A DNA stretch of 19,117 bases, taken from an uncultured Bacteroidota bacterium. GTDB lineage: Bacteria; Bacteroidota; Bacteroidia; Chitinophagales; Chitinophagaceae. Position 1 is the first letter of the stretch; every line of letters starts with the position of its first letter. Positions 6,030-14,384 of the stretch are shown one piece after another. Under the pieces are notes generated by a model. The model searched no databases, was not told the origin of the DNA, and was given only the letters and a program-made list of their open reading frames with translations. A program made the translations under genes and the position numbers. The stretch is from positions 1-19,117 of the forward strand of contig CAJATB010000126.1 in assembly GCA_903944755.1 (NCBI GenBank), written 5' to 3'.

Positions 6030-7928
6030 TTATTGTCGGAACGAATATACGATTCCAGCCTTTAATTGAACGCCTAAGGATGGATAATCTGCCCATCTTT
6101 CATACGGTTTGTCGGATAAATTATCTCCTTTAACCCAAAAATTCCATTTTGGACTTACTTTGTAATTTAAACCGGCATTCAATACAAAAGTGTTTTTCAA
6201 GGTACGCAATCCATTTGCCTCGTTAGAGAAAGTAGCTCCAGACCAATATTGTGCATTCGCATCAATGGATAATTTACTAGTAGCTTCCCAGGTCATATTC
6301 ATATCAACGTTAAGTGGTGATATACCCCATGGCTTACTATTAATTCGAATTGAGTTAAACTGGGTATAATTAAGCTTCCCCGTAATGAGTAATTTGTCAC
6401 TTATTTGGTAACGTGCTTTTGCAACTAATTCGAGTGTTTTAGCCCTTTGTTCAAAAATAGTTTCATATAATAGGCCAATTGAAGCTTTGTCAACTGGAAG
6501 TTGCATTTTATTGAAGAAAGGCAATTGCTTATAATCGTTAAATTCAATACCTATTCTATATTCAAGCTTTTTTGAAGCACTAATAAGTAGTTCCACAAAT
6601 TTTGCTTCTTTAATAGTGTTTTTTAAATCACTTGGTGCTTCAATCCAGGGGTTGTATAATTCTAAATCCCGAAACTTATTTATTTTATACGTTGTGTTCC
6701 ATCCAGCTATAACTACATAATTCGTATCCTTTAATTTTTTCTTAAATAAGATATTAGGATTCATTGTGTAAGCCCCATTAGCAATTGTAGGACTAACCCC
6801 TATTAAGAAATTTGCTTTCCATAAATTTACTTCAATAGAAGGGTCAAATCTTAATATATCATTATGCTTTTTTGCAAAAGCAAGAGATTGATAAGTACTA
6901 TAACTATAGGCCATATCAAAATTAACTTTAAGTGAGGGATTAATAGTGAAAAACATAGGGTTTACAAATTCAATAGAAGTATTAGTTTCTTTGGATTCAC
7001 CAATAAAGTGGTCAAAAGCTAATGTTGGCTTTAACGTAACTAATTTATTATTGGTATTGAAATTAAGCCAACTTACACTTGCGCCAATAATTGTACTTTT
7101 TTGTAAAAAATTATTAATAGGCAAAATAGAAGTATCGGATACTTGGCCATATCTGTAGCGATTGAAGTTATTGTAAAAAACTTGTGCCTGTAAATGATTT
7201 ACCGAATCCAATTTGAAATCGCCTATATATTTTAATGCTTCCTTATTCGCTTTTTGTAAATGGTGTAAGCCTTGATAAGCTTCATACCTTCCACTAATAG
7301 TGTGAGTGTGTTCCTTTGCAGTAAAGATACTATAGTTAAAATCAGCAACAGTTTGGTAAAAATTACCATACCCTAATGTGAGTTGACCCGATTTAGTGGA
7401 AGCTATAGATTTAACAAGTTTAATAGCTCTAGGTACTAAGGAAATTGGTTTATATTGAAAAGTTAAATTCTGACTTGGCACTTGGTAGTTTAATGAAAGT
7501 GTTGAGGTGTCGTTTGTAAATGAAGCGTTGCCAAAATTCATTTTAGCAACATTTTTCAATTGGGGTTTAAAAGCCGATATAATAGTAATTGTTTTTTCGG
7601 GTACTTGCTCCGGGTTTGAATTTGACACTGGAGTGGACACTACTTCAGCTAAATCTGCAAGTTTTATGGTGTTATATCCAACTTTATTTTTTTCTGCATT
7701 AGTAGCAGTTTTTGATTTAGCCGATTTTTTAGATATTTTGGACTTTTTCTTTTTAGTTTGTTTAGACTTTTTCTTTTTAGTTTGTTTAGACTTTTTCTTT
7801 TTTGTTCCAACCTTTTTTACTTGTTTAACACCTTGAGCTGACTTATTGGACTTTTGTTTAGCAATTACCTCATTGTTGAAGTAGCATAACATGAAAAGTA
7901 AAAAGATATATTTATATAAGGACTTCAT
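6030..7928 (-). CDS. Outer-membrane beta-barrel protein with lysine-rich N-terminal segment
   Basis: A 632-residue exported protein. Residues 1-23 are a signal peptide (YIFLLFMLCYFNNEVIA). Residues about 24-75 are extremely lysine-rich, with repeats of KKKKSKQT. A linker follows, then ITIISAFKPQLKNVAKMNF at about 113-131, similar to a short motif often found before plugless TonB-receptor-like barrels in this phylum. From about 150 to the end are alternating amphipathic strands with turn-rich breaks (for example LTLGYGNFYQTVADFNY, WNFWVKGDNLSDKPYERW), ending in aromatic VYSFRQ. No plug domain is visible, so calling it a receptor would go too far. It lies 15 bases after the TPR gene and 4 bases before the HU-like gene, so the set is likely one transcript and the TPR protein a likely partner. 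Confidence 0.75.
   Translation of the reverse strand: MKSLYKYIFLLFMLCYFNNEVIAKQKSNKSAQGVKQVKKVGTKKKKSKQTKKKKSKQTKKKKSKISKKSAKSKTATNAEKNKVGYNTIKLADLAEVVSTPVSNSNPEQVPEKTITIISAFKPQLKNVAKMNFGNASFTNDTSTLSLNYQVPSQNLTFQYKPISLVPRAIKLVKSIASTKSGQLTLGYGNFYQTVADFNYSIFTAKEHTHTISGRYEAYQGLHHLQKANKEALKYIGDFKLDSVNHLQAQVFYNNFNRYRYGQVSDTSILPINNFLQKSTIIGASVSWLNFNTNNKLVTLKPTLAFDHFIGESKETNTSIEFVNPMFFTINPSLKVNFDMAYSYSTYQSLAFAKKHNDILRFDPSIEVNLWKANFLIGVSPTIANGAYTMNPNILFKKKLKDTNYVVIAGWNTTYKINKFRDLELYNPWIEAPSDLKNTIKEAKFVELLISASKKLEYRIGIEFNDYKQLPFFNKMQLPVDKASIGLLYETIFEQRAKTLELVAKARYQISDKLLITGKLNYTQFNSIRINSKPWGISPLNVDMNMTWEATSKLSIDANAQYWSGATFSNEANGLRTLKNTFVLNAGLNYKVSPKWNFWVKGDNLSDKPYERWADYPSLGVQLKAGIVYSFRQ
7741..7808. 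repeat. 24-bp tandem repeat inside the barrel gene
   Basis: The 24-base unit beginning gactttttctttttagttt occurs at 7741-7764 and 7765-7788, then in partial form to about 7808. Read on the minus strand in frame, each unit codes for KQTKKKKS. The two full copies are identical in DNA, which suggests recent slippage, and copy number may vary between strains. Confidence 0.85.
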
Positions 7929-7943
7929 AATTAATTATTTTTT

Positions 7944-10900
7944 CTATTTCACGTTATTTTGATCTAACAATTGTAATGCAGTAAGTTTATCGGTAGCTAT
8001 TTGCTTAAGTTCATCGAAATTGGCATTTTCAGCAACACTTTTATAAGTGGCTATGGCATTAAAATTATCTTTTTGTGCTAAATAAATATCACCTAATAAT
8101 ATATATACTTTCGTGATCCAATATTCAAAAGAAGCTTGCTTCTTTAACATTTCGAATGAGGTTTTTTCGGCGATAGCAAATTGTGATTGTTCGTATTGGA
8201 TTTTTGCGAGATTATAGTGTGCCTCGGCTGTGTAGGAAGAAGGTGCGGACTTAATAACCTTATTTAAGATAAAAATTGCTTTAGCAGTATCCTTTGCAAT
8301 TAATGCATTATTGTAAAGAATCATGTTTGCCATTAAAATATCGTCATCCGCACTTGATTTTTCATTCAATATGGATTCGGCGACGAAGGCACTTTCTGTC
8401 CACTTTTGTAATTTATATTGACAACGAAGTAATCCCCTATTTGCTTCTAATTTATTTTCTTGCTGTGTAGCACTTTTGCTTAATAAATTAAAATATAATT
8501 CGGCTTTGTCAAAAGCTTTAAAATTAAAATAATAGAGCCTAGCAGCTACTAATGCAGCACGTTCTGCATATTTATTTGGCATTTGGTCGGCGACTTTAGC
8601 AAAATAGACTGCAGCGGAATCAAATTGTTGCTGTGCATAAGCAATTTCAGCAATTAAATAGTTCGCTTCTAACTGGTTGGTTCCTGCTGGGAATAGTTGG
8701 TTATATTTAACGAAACCAATTGCAGCTTCTGAATATTTCTTTTGTTCATATTTCAACATGGCCGACCTAAACACTAGAGAATCTTGTTCATTTGTCGACA
8801 AGGGTTTGTTATTTTCATTCATAAACTGAACGAATAATTCTGGTGTTTGGTTTTCAACATAAATATTTCTAACAAATTCAATTGAATTTTCACTCTCTGC
8901 GGCATTAGGATAAGCTTTAAATAAGTCGTTAAAAGTATTTAAGGCCATTTCATTTTTATCCAGATTGAAATAAACAATACCTAGCTTATAAAATGCTTGA
9001 GGGTAAAAAGCATTGGCATTTTTATTCAATAATACTTGCGATAAAGGAGCAATTGCAAGTTGAAAATTTTCTTGACTAACATAAGTATCTGCTAATTCAA
9101 TTCTAGCATCATTTATATAGGTTGAATTAGCATAGTCATTTGTAAATTCAGTTAATAAATTTATTTTTTCTTTTGTTTTCCCAAGGCCACCCAATAATAT
9201 TGATTTTTGTAAAGTTGCATAGTCAATATTATCCCATCCGAAATCAATTATCTTTTGATAGGCTAATAAAGCAGGCTTAAAATTCTTTAGCATCATTTGG
9301 CAGTCAGCAGTTCTTGTAAAAGCGTCCTTTTGGTATTTTTCATAATTCATGGGAATGGTCCCTGTCAATACCTTATTAAAAATAGGGATTGCTTTTTGGT
9401 AGGCGCCCAACTTTAAATAGGCATACCCTAAACTATAATTTGCATGCTGCATTGAAGCTTCCCCTTGTTCAATGGGGATTGCCAAATACTGTTCTAAATA
9501 AGTTATGGATTCTTCAATCCTACCTAATTTATAGGCTAATTCTCCTAGCCAAAAACTAGTTAATGCAATAACTTTTCCATTGTAAGGTGTTGTATATGCT
9601 TTTTTAAATAGTTCAAATGCTTTATCCGTCTGCCCTTCGTTCAAATACAAGCAAGCGCGACCATATAAAATTGTAGGATAAACAAGCATTAAAGGTGCGC
9701 TTGGATTTTCTATACTCTGGTAAGCTTCTAAAGCTTGTACAAAATTATTATTTAAACTAAGTGAAGTCACCCACAATGCTTTGGCTTCGTCCATATAAAC
9801 AGAAGACGGATAACTTTCCATGAATTTATCTAAAGCACTAATTGCAGCACTATATTCCTTTAATGCTGCACTTAATTTACCATAATTAAAGGACGAAACT
9901 TCCTTTTGTGATAAATTTTGGCTTTTAGTAGCACATAATAAAAATGCATTTCTTGCGCCAATTAAATTATTTACTTTTAAATAACTAGTGGCTAGTAAAT
10001 ACATGCTATTTTGACCAAGTGAATCCTCTACATTGGCTAATTGTTTAAAACCATTTATCGCCTTTTCCCATTGCTGCGCTTCGAAATAACAAAAAGATAG
10101 TTGGTATAAATCTTGAAAATCTACACTAGTTTTAGCCGCAACAAAATTTTCTAGGTAAGGCAAGGCACGTGCATATTCTTTCTTATCAAATAATAAATGA
10201 CCAAGTAGCTGTTCTAAATCTGATTTATAAAACTGATTCCCTATTGCTAAAGCATTATCGCAATTTAATATTGCAGCGTCAATGTCACCCATTAAATAAT
10301 GTAACTGGCTAATATAAAATGGTGTTAACGTATTATAGGATGTGCTTTGTGAAGCTATTTTAAAACAATCCATTGCTAAAGTGAAATTCTTTTGTTGTAA
10401 TGCTATAAAACCAGCGTAGTAGTTAGCATCATAATAATAAATTTGTCCTTTTATTTGCCTTACGTTGTTTAATAAGTTAACTGCATTTTCCCAATCACCA
10501 TTTTTGAAATATAAATAAGCTTGTTCAAATTTCATTAATCCAATTTCTTCATTGCTTAAATCATCTATACTTACTTTATTATAGGCATTTATTGCAGGGT
10601 TCGCTAATTGATGTCTAAAATAAAACTTACCTAAATAATAGCTTAACCTTGAATTATAAATTCTATTGTCACTTTCTGCCAGCCATTTATTTGTTAGGGT
10701 TTCTGCATAGGGTTTATCTAATACTAAGGAAAGCATTAGATAGTAGTAATTAGCGTCTTCATTATGACCTGAAACAGCATAAATAGTCTGAAAATATTGA
10801 TAGGCAGCAATTGTATCCCCATTCTTTAGGTAGCCCACTCCTTTTTGAAGCACAGCAGCTTCTTCTGCTTCCTTTGCATTAGTTTGGGTGAAAGCTGGGG

Positions 10901-10955
10901 TAAAGTAAAAAATAGTAAGAATTATTGCGAAAAGCCCCTTGCTATATGTTAGCAT
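7944..10955 (-). CDS. Large exported tetratricopeptide-repeat protein
   Basis: A 1003-residue protein with an N-terminal signal peptide (GLFAIILTIFYFTPAFTQ, cleavage near residue 24) followed almost entirely by helical TPR units. Examples of the alternating A/Y/F pattern are NYYYLMLSLVLDKPY, ALPYLENFVAAKTS, EYSAAISALDKFMESYPSS, AFYKLGIVYFNLDKNEMAL and AEAHYNLAKIQYEQSQFAIAE. Spacing fits roughly 34-residue repeats along the whole chain. TPR solenoids are protein-binding scaffolds, so this one should act in the periplasm or at the outer membrane. It is the first gene of the minus-strand unit that continues with a beta-barrel protein 15 bases later, and the pairing suggests the two form an envelope complex. 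No enzyme domain is visible and the partner is not known. Confidence 0.82.
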   Translation of the reverse strand: MLTYSKGLFAIILTIFYFTPAFTQTNAKEAEEAAVLQKGVGYLKNGDTIAAYQYFQTIYAVSGHNEDANYYYLMLSLVLDKPYAETLTNKWLAESDNRIYNSRLSYYLGKFYFRHQLANPAINAYNKVSIDDLSNEEIGLMKFEQAYLYFKNGDWENAVNLLNNVRQIKGQIYYYDANYYAGFIALQQKNFTLAMDCFKIASQSTSYNTLTPFYISQLHYLMGDIDAAILNCDNALAIGNQFYKSDLEQLLGHLLFDKKEYARALPYLENFVAAKTSVDFQDLYQLSFCYFEAQQWEKAINGFKQLANVEDSLGQNSMYLLATSYLKVNNLIGARNAFLLCATKSQNLSQKEVSSFNYGKLSAALKEYSAAISALDKFMESYPSSVYMDEAKALWVTSLSLNNNFVQALEAYQSIENPSAPLMLVYPTILYGRACLYLNEGQTDKAFELFKKAYTTPYNGKVIALTSFWLGELAYKLGRIEESITYLEQYLAIPIEQGEASMQHANYSLGYAYLKLGAYQKAIPIFNKVLTGTIPMNYEKYQKDAFTRTADCQMMLKNFKPALLAYQKIIDFGWDNIDYATLQKSILLGGLGKTKEKINLLTEFTNDYANSTYINDARIELADTYVSQENFQLAIAPLSQVLLNKNANAFYPQAFYKLGIVYFNLDKNEMALNTFNDLFKAYPNAAESENSIEFVRNIYVENQTPELFVQFMNENNKPLSTNEQDSLVFRSAMLKYEQKKYSEAAIGFVKYNQLFPAGTNQLEANYLIAEIAYAQQQFDSAAVYFAKVADQMPNKYAERAALVAARLYYFNFKAFDKAELYFNLLSKSATQQENKLEANRGLLRCQYKLQKWTESAFVAESILNEKSSADDDILMANMILYNNALIAKDTAKAIFILNKVIKSAPSSYTAEAHYNLAKIQYEQSQFAIAEKTSFEMLKKQASFEYWITKVYILLGDIYLAQKDNFNAIATYKSVAENANFDELKQIATDKLTALQLLDQNNVK

Positions 10956-11047
10956 AATATACCTTGTTTAATAATATTATAAATTTACGCCCTGTTTATA
11001 GAACGCCTTGTTAAAGTATCTTATTGTGGAAAAACAGATTTCATTCG

Positions 11048-11055
11048 TAAATTTG
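11048..11055 (+). promoter_or_regulatory. Candidate -7 element for the thioesterase gene
   Basis: TAAATTTG matches TAnnTTTG exactly, 41 bases upstream of the ATG at 11097. A TTG at 11024-11026 lies 21 bases upstream, close to the 19 expected for a Bacteroidota -33 element, making this the best complete promoter in the window. The 141-base gap that holds it (10956-11096) is divergent; no other clear signal was seen there except a short AT palindrome near 10971-10980. Confidence 0.5.
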
Positions 11056-11096
11056 TCAACAAGCGCAATAATTAACTTTTTTATAAAAATTCAACT

Positions 11097-11507
11097 ATGT
11101 ACGAACACCTGTCAAATGTCCGAGTAAGGTATGCAGAAGCCGATCCAATGAATGTGGTATACTATGGTAACTATGCGCAGTATTTTGAAGTGGCTAGAGT
11201 GGAAAGCTTAAGAGCATTAGGTATTAGCTATAAGGAAATTGAAGAAATGGGTATAATGCTTCCTGTAGTGGAGCTAAATATTAAATATTTGCGCCCTGCT
11301 AAATACGATGACTTATTAACCATGAAAACCATGATTAAAACCCTTCCTACAGACCATAAAATTCAATTTGACCAAGAAATATTTAATGAAGACGGTAAAC
11401 TGCTAACAATTGGTGTAGTTAAGTTATATTTTATGGATAATAAATTGGGTAATAAGGTTAACATGCCTGAATTTTTGAAACAAAAACTAGCCCCCTATTT
11501 TAGTTAA
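11097..11507 (+). CDS. YbgC/4HBT-type acyl-CoA thioesterase
   Basis: A 136-residue single hotdog-fold domain. The N-terminal stretch RVRYAEADPMNVVYYGNYAQYFEVAR carries the 4-hydroxybenzoyl-CoA thioesterase signature, with Asp16 in the catalytic position and the following VVYYGNY helix start. Length matches YbgC-type enzymes (about 130-140). These hydrolyse acyl-CoA thioesters in the cytosol; chain length cannot be read from sequence. In proteobacteria ybgC sits beside tol-pal, which is not the case here. It is followed after 41 bases by cinA on the same strand. Confidence 0.9.
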   Translation: MYEHLSNVRVRYAEADPMNVVYYGNYAQYFEVARVESLRALGISYKEIEEMGIMLPVVELNIKYLRPAKYDDLLTMKTMIKTLPTDHKIQFDQEIFNEDGKLLTIGVVKLYFMDNKLGNKVNMPEFLKQKLAPYFS

Positions 11508-11523
11508 AGCGCTCAATTTTGGC

Positions 11524-11531
11524 TTACTTTG
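11524..11531 (+). promoter_or_regulatory. Weak candidate -7 element for cinA
   Basis: TTACTTTG is one base away from TAnnTTTG, 17 bases before the cinA ATG. Elements ending in CTTTGC are common before genes of this phylum. No -33 element at the correct spacing was found. Confidence 0.3.
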
Positions 11532-11548
11532 CACCTCAACTTAATTGA

Positions 11549-12805
11549 ATGAACCGGACACAGGCTACCATTATTACTATAGGAGACGAATTATTAATAG
11601 GTCAAGTAATTGACACAAATAGTGCCTATATAGCGCAAGCATTAAACCATATAGGTGTTAAAGTAACGAATCGAATAGCAGTCGGAGATGATAAAAAATC
11701 AATTAACGATGCACTAGACGCAGCTTCTTTAAATAATGATATTATTATTTTAACTGGTGGCTTAGGCCCAACTGCGGATGATATTACAAAACCATTATTA
11801 AATGAATATTTTAAGGGTAAAATGGTAATACATCAACCCACCTTGGAACATATCACTAATATTTTTGTGAATATTCATAAAAGGCCAATGATTGAAAGGA
11901 ATCGCAAACAAGCTGAAGTTCCAGATGTTTGCGAAGTTTTGTTTAATGAAACGGGAACTGCGCCAGGTATGCTTTTCAAGAAAGATAAAAATTTTTATTT
12001 TTCTTTGCCTGGTGTGCCGCATGAAATGAGGTGGTTAATTGACAACCAAGTAATTCCAGTAATTAAACAAAATTTCCAATCTCACACTATAGGTCATAGA
12101 ACCTTATTAACTGCAGGTATTGGAGAGTCCTTCTTAGCTGAATTAATCAATGACTTTGAAACAACGCTGCCGGAAGCAATTAAACTTGCTTATTTACCCA
12201 ATTTCGGAGTGGTGAGGTTGCGTTTAACAGGTACGAGTGCCGACGAAAAGGAAATCAACCATGCTTTAGATGCACATTTTGAAAAATTAAAAAAGGTTGT
12301 AGCTGATTATTTGGTTACTGACGCGGACGACCCAATGGAGGTTGTAGTAGGAAATTTATTGAAAAGCAGGAATCAAACAGTGGCAACCGCTGAAAGTTGC
12401 ACAGGTGGTTATATTGGCCACTTATTATCTAAACATGCTGGATCTTCTCAATTTTACACAGGAGGAGTTATTAGCTATGATAATAGAATTAAGACTGAGT
12501 TTTTAGACGTTTCAACAGAAATTCTACATACAGTAGGTGCTGTAAGCCAACAAGCAGTAGAACAAATGGCTTTAGCAGTCCGAAAGAATATGAATACAGA
12601 CTATGGTGTATCGGTTAGTGGAATAATGGGGCCATCAGGCCAAACCAACGAAAAACCACTAGGAATGGTGTGGATTGGTGTCGCAAATAAGGAAAAAGTG
12701 TATTCAAAGGTGTTTTACCTACGCTTTGACAGAATCCGTAATATAGAAGTAACTGCAAATCAAGCGATAAATTTGCTTAGGTTATTAATAATCAACAAGA
12801 TTTAG
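11549..12805 (+). CDS. cinA: CinA-family protein (MoCF domain plus NMN deamidase domain)
   Basis: A 418-residue two-domain CinA of usual length. The N-terminal MoCF-biosynthesis-like domain opens ATIITIGDELLIGQVIDTNS and carries GGLGPTADD at 70-78. It corresponds to the COG1058 part, which has ADP-ribose pyrophosphatase activity in some members. The C-terminal domain begins near 260, with AESCTGGYIG at about 281-290, GGVISYDN, and VSGIMGPSG. It corresponds to PncC, which deamidates nicotinamide mononucleotide in pyridine nucleotide salvage. Both signature motifs are intact, so both activities are plausible. The gene is 41 bases after the thioesterase, and the next gene starts 26 bases after its stop. 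Confidence 0.95.
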   Translation: MNRTQATIITIGDELLIGQVIDTNSAYIAQALNHIGVKVTNRIAVGDDKKSINDALDAASLNNDIIILTGGLGPTADDITKPLLNEYFKGKMVIHQPTLEHITNIFVNIHKRPMIERNRKQAEVPDVCEVLFNETGTAPGMLFKKDKNFYFSLPGVPHEMRWLIDNQVIPVIKQNFQSHTIGHRTLLTAGIGESFLAELINDFETTLPEAIKLAYLPNFGVVRLRLTGTSADEKEINHALDAHFEKLKKVVADYLVTDADDPMEVVVGNLLKSRNQTVATAESCTGGYIGHLLSKHAGSSQFYTGGVISYDNRIKTEFLDVSTEILHTVGAVSQQAVEQMALAVRKNMNTDYGVSVSGIMGPSGQTNEKPLGMVWIGVANKEKVYSKVFYLRFDRIRNIEVTANQAINLLRLLIINKI

Positions 12806-12808
12806 TCT

Positions 12809-12816
12809 TATTTTTG
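12809..12816 (+). promoter_or_regulatory. Candidate -7 element for the E2 gene
   Basis: TATTTTTG matches TAnnTTTG exactly. It starts 3 bases after the cinA stop and ends 15 bases before the ATG at 12832, so the E2 gene may have its own promoter as well as read-through from cinA. No good -33 element was found. Confidence 0.4.
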
Positions 12817-12831
12817 CTAAAATTTACCTCT

Positions 12832-14283
12832 ATGTCTCTTGTAGATTTGGTGATGCCTAAATTAGGCGAAAGTATCATGGAAGCGACCATTTTAAAATGG
12901 TATAAATCTGTGGGAGATACTATTCAGTTAGATGAAACTTTACTTGATATAGCAACTGATAAAGTAGACAGCGAAGTCCCTTCTACAGCAGCTGGAGTTA
13001 TTAAGGAAATTTTATTTGATACAAATAGTGTTGTTCCTATTGGAACCGTTATTGCAAGAATTCAAACTGCAGGCAGTGATACAGCAATTCCGCAAAAGCA
13101 AATGCCAGTTACTCCAGAAAAAGAAGTAATTGCCCCAATTAAAGAAGCTCCAATAGAAATAGTAACTACAGAAGTTCCTTATACACCAACAAACCTTGAT
13201 TTACCAAGCAGTTTAAATGAAGGAGAAGCAAAATTCTTTTCTCCTTTGGTAATGAATATAGCACAGAACGAAGGCATTAGTATGAATGAACTTCAAACCA
13301 TTCAGGGTACAGGTAGTTTAGGTAGGGTTTCAAAAAAGGATATTTTAAACTACTTAGAGGATAAAAAAAGTGGTGTTATTAAAGTTTCACAACCACCCGT
13401 TTCAGCCGAGCCAATTCACACAGCACAAGTTGTAACTAGTCATGCTACTACACAAATAGCTTCCAAACCCTTACCTGCTGACATTTTTAATCAAACCACC
13501 GCATTTCAAACAAGTACTAGTTCGGCAAAATTTGCTAGCCCAGAGGAAGTAATTATCACCGGGAATACTGAAATTGTTGAAATGGATAGAATGCGCAAGT
13601 TAATTGCCAAACATATGGTGGATAGCGTTCAAACGAGCCCACACGTTACTTCCTTTGTTGAAGCAGATGTAACGAATATGGTTGTTTGGAGAGAAAAAGT
13701 GAAACAACTTTTCGAAAAAAGAGAAGGCGTTAAACTTACATACACTCCCATGTTCCTAGAATGTATTGCAAATACAATGGAACAATTTCCAATTATTAAT
13801 AGCAGTTTACAAGGGGACAATATTATATACAAAAAAGACATAAATATTGGTATGGCTACTGCCCTACCTTCTGGAAATTTAATCGTTCCAGTTATTAAGG
13901 GAGCCAACCAATTAAGTATAGTTGGATTAAGTAAAGCCGTTAATAATTTAGCGAACGCTGCAAGAAATAATCAATTAAAACCTTCAGATACACAAGGTGG
14001 TACTTTCACAGTTACCAATGTAGGTACATTCGGAAGTTTGATGGGCACTCCTATTATTAATCAGCCGCAAGTTGCAGTATTAGCATTAGGTGCTATTAAA
14101 AAGCGAGCAGTAGTTGTTGAAACACCAATGGGTGATGCTATTGTGGTGAGACATATGATGTACTTGTCAATGAGTTACGACCACAGAATTGTGGATGGTT
14201 CAGCGGGAGCAGGCTTCTTGTCGGCACTAGCTAAAACGTTGGAAAGCTGGGATCCTAACAGACAATGGTTCCAATATGTTTAA
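12832..14283 (+). CDS. 2-oxo acid dehydrogenase E2 (dihydrolipoamide acyltransferase)
   Basis: A 483-residue E2 core subunit. The N-terminal lipoyl domain (about 1-78) has the lipoylated lysine in TDK44VDSEVPS. A proline/glutamate-rich linker leads to the E3/E1-binding domain at about 136-176 (FSPLVMNIAQNEGIS, GRVSKKDILNYL). A second flexible linker precedes the catalytic acyltransferase domain at about 250-483, which ends in SYDHRIVDG with catalytic His451 and Asp455. With a single lipoyl domain and this start (LVDLVMPKLGESIMEA) it is most like branched-chain or 2-oxoglutarate-type E2 proteins; the substrate cannot be fixed. No E1 or E3 gene is adjacent. The ATG at 12832 was chosen over a TTG at 12814 that overlaps the promoter element. 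Confidence 0.93.
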   Translation: MSLVDLVMPKLGESIMEATILKWYKSVGDTIQLDETLLDIATDKVDSEVPSTAAGVIKEILFDTNSVVPIGTVIARIQTAGSDTAIPQKQMPVTPEKEVIAPIKEAPIEIVTTEVPYTPTNLDLPSSLNEGEAKFFSPLVMNIAQNEGISMNELQTIQGTGSLGRVSKKDILNYLEDKKSGVIKVSQPPVSAEPIHTAQVVTSHATTQIASKPLPADIFNQTTAFQTSTSSAKFASPEEVIITGNTEIVEMDRMRKLIAKHMVDSVQTSPHVTSFVEADVTNMVVWREKVKQLFEKREGVKLTYTPMFLECIANTMEQFPIINSSLQGDNIIYKKDINIGMATALPSGNLIVPVIKGANQLSIVGLSKAVNNLANAARNNQLKPSDTQGGTFTVTNVGTFGSLMGTPIINQPQVAVLALGAIKKRAVVVETPMGDAIVVRHMMYLSMSYDHRIVDGSAGAGFLSALAKTLESWDPNRQWFQYV

Positions 14284-14327
14284 GTAGCAGCAACTTACCA
14301 ATTACTCTTTACATTATTCCAAAAAGC

Positions 14328-14363
14328 AAGCCTTCCCGATTGTCGAGAAGGCTTACTTTTTTA
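14328..14363. terminator. Strong bidirectional terminator
   Basis: AAGCCTTC at 14328-14335 pairs with GAAGGCTT at 14347-14354. Inside it CGA at 14337-14339 pairs with TCG at 14343-14345 across a C-A mismatch, leaving a 3-base loop. T runs follow on the plus strand (TTTTTT from 14357) and on the minus strand (the A run at 14321-14325). It lies between the convergent E2 and S9 peptidase genes and can serve both. Confidence 0.85.
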
Positions 14364-14384
14364 TTGAACTTTTTTTATTTGTAA

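Noticed and set aside
7507..7836. Plus-strand hydrophobic open frame rich in Phe/Leu
   Set aside because: It is the antisense of the lysine-rich repeat (AAA and AAG codons read as TTT and CTT) within a well-supported minus-strand gene.
10956..11096. Small gene or RNA in the largest internal gap
   Set aside because: No open frame of note and no stable structured element were seen; a promoter element and AT-rich sequence explain it.
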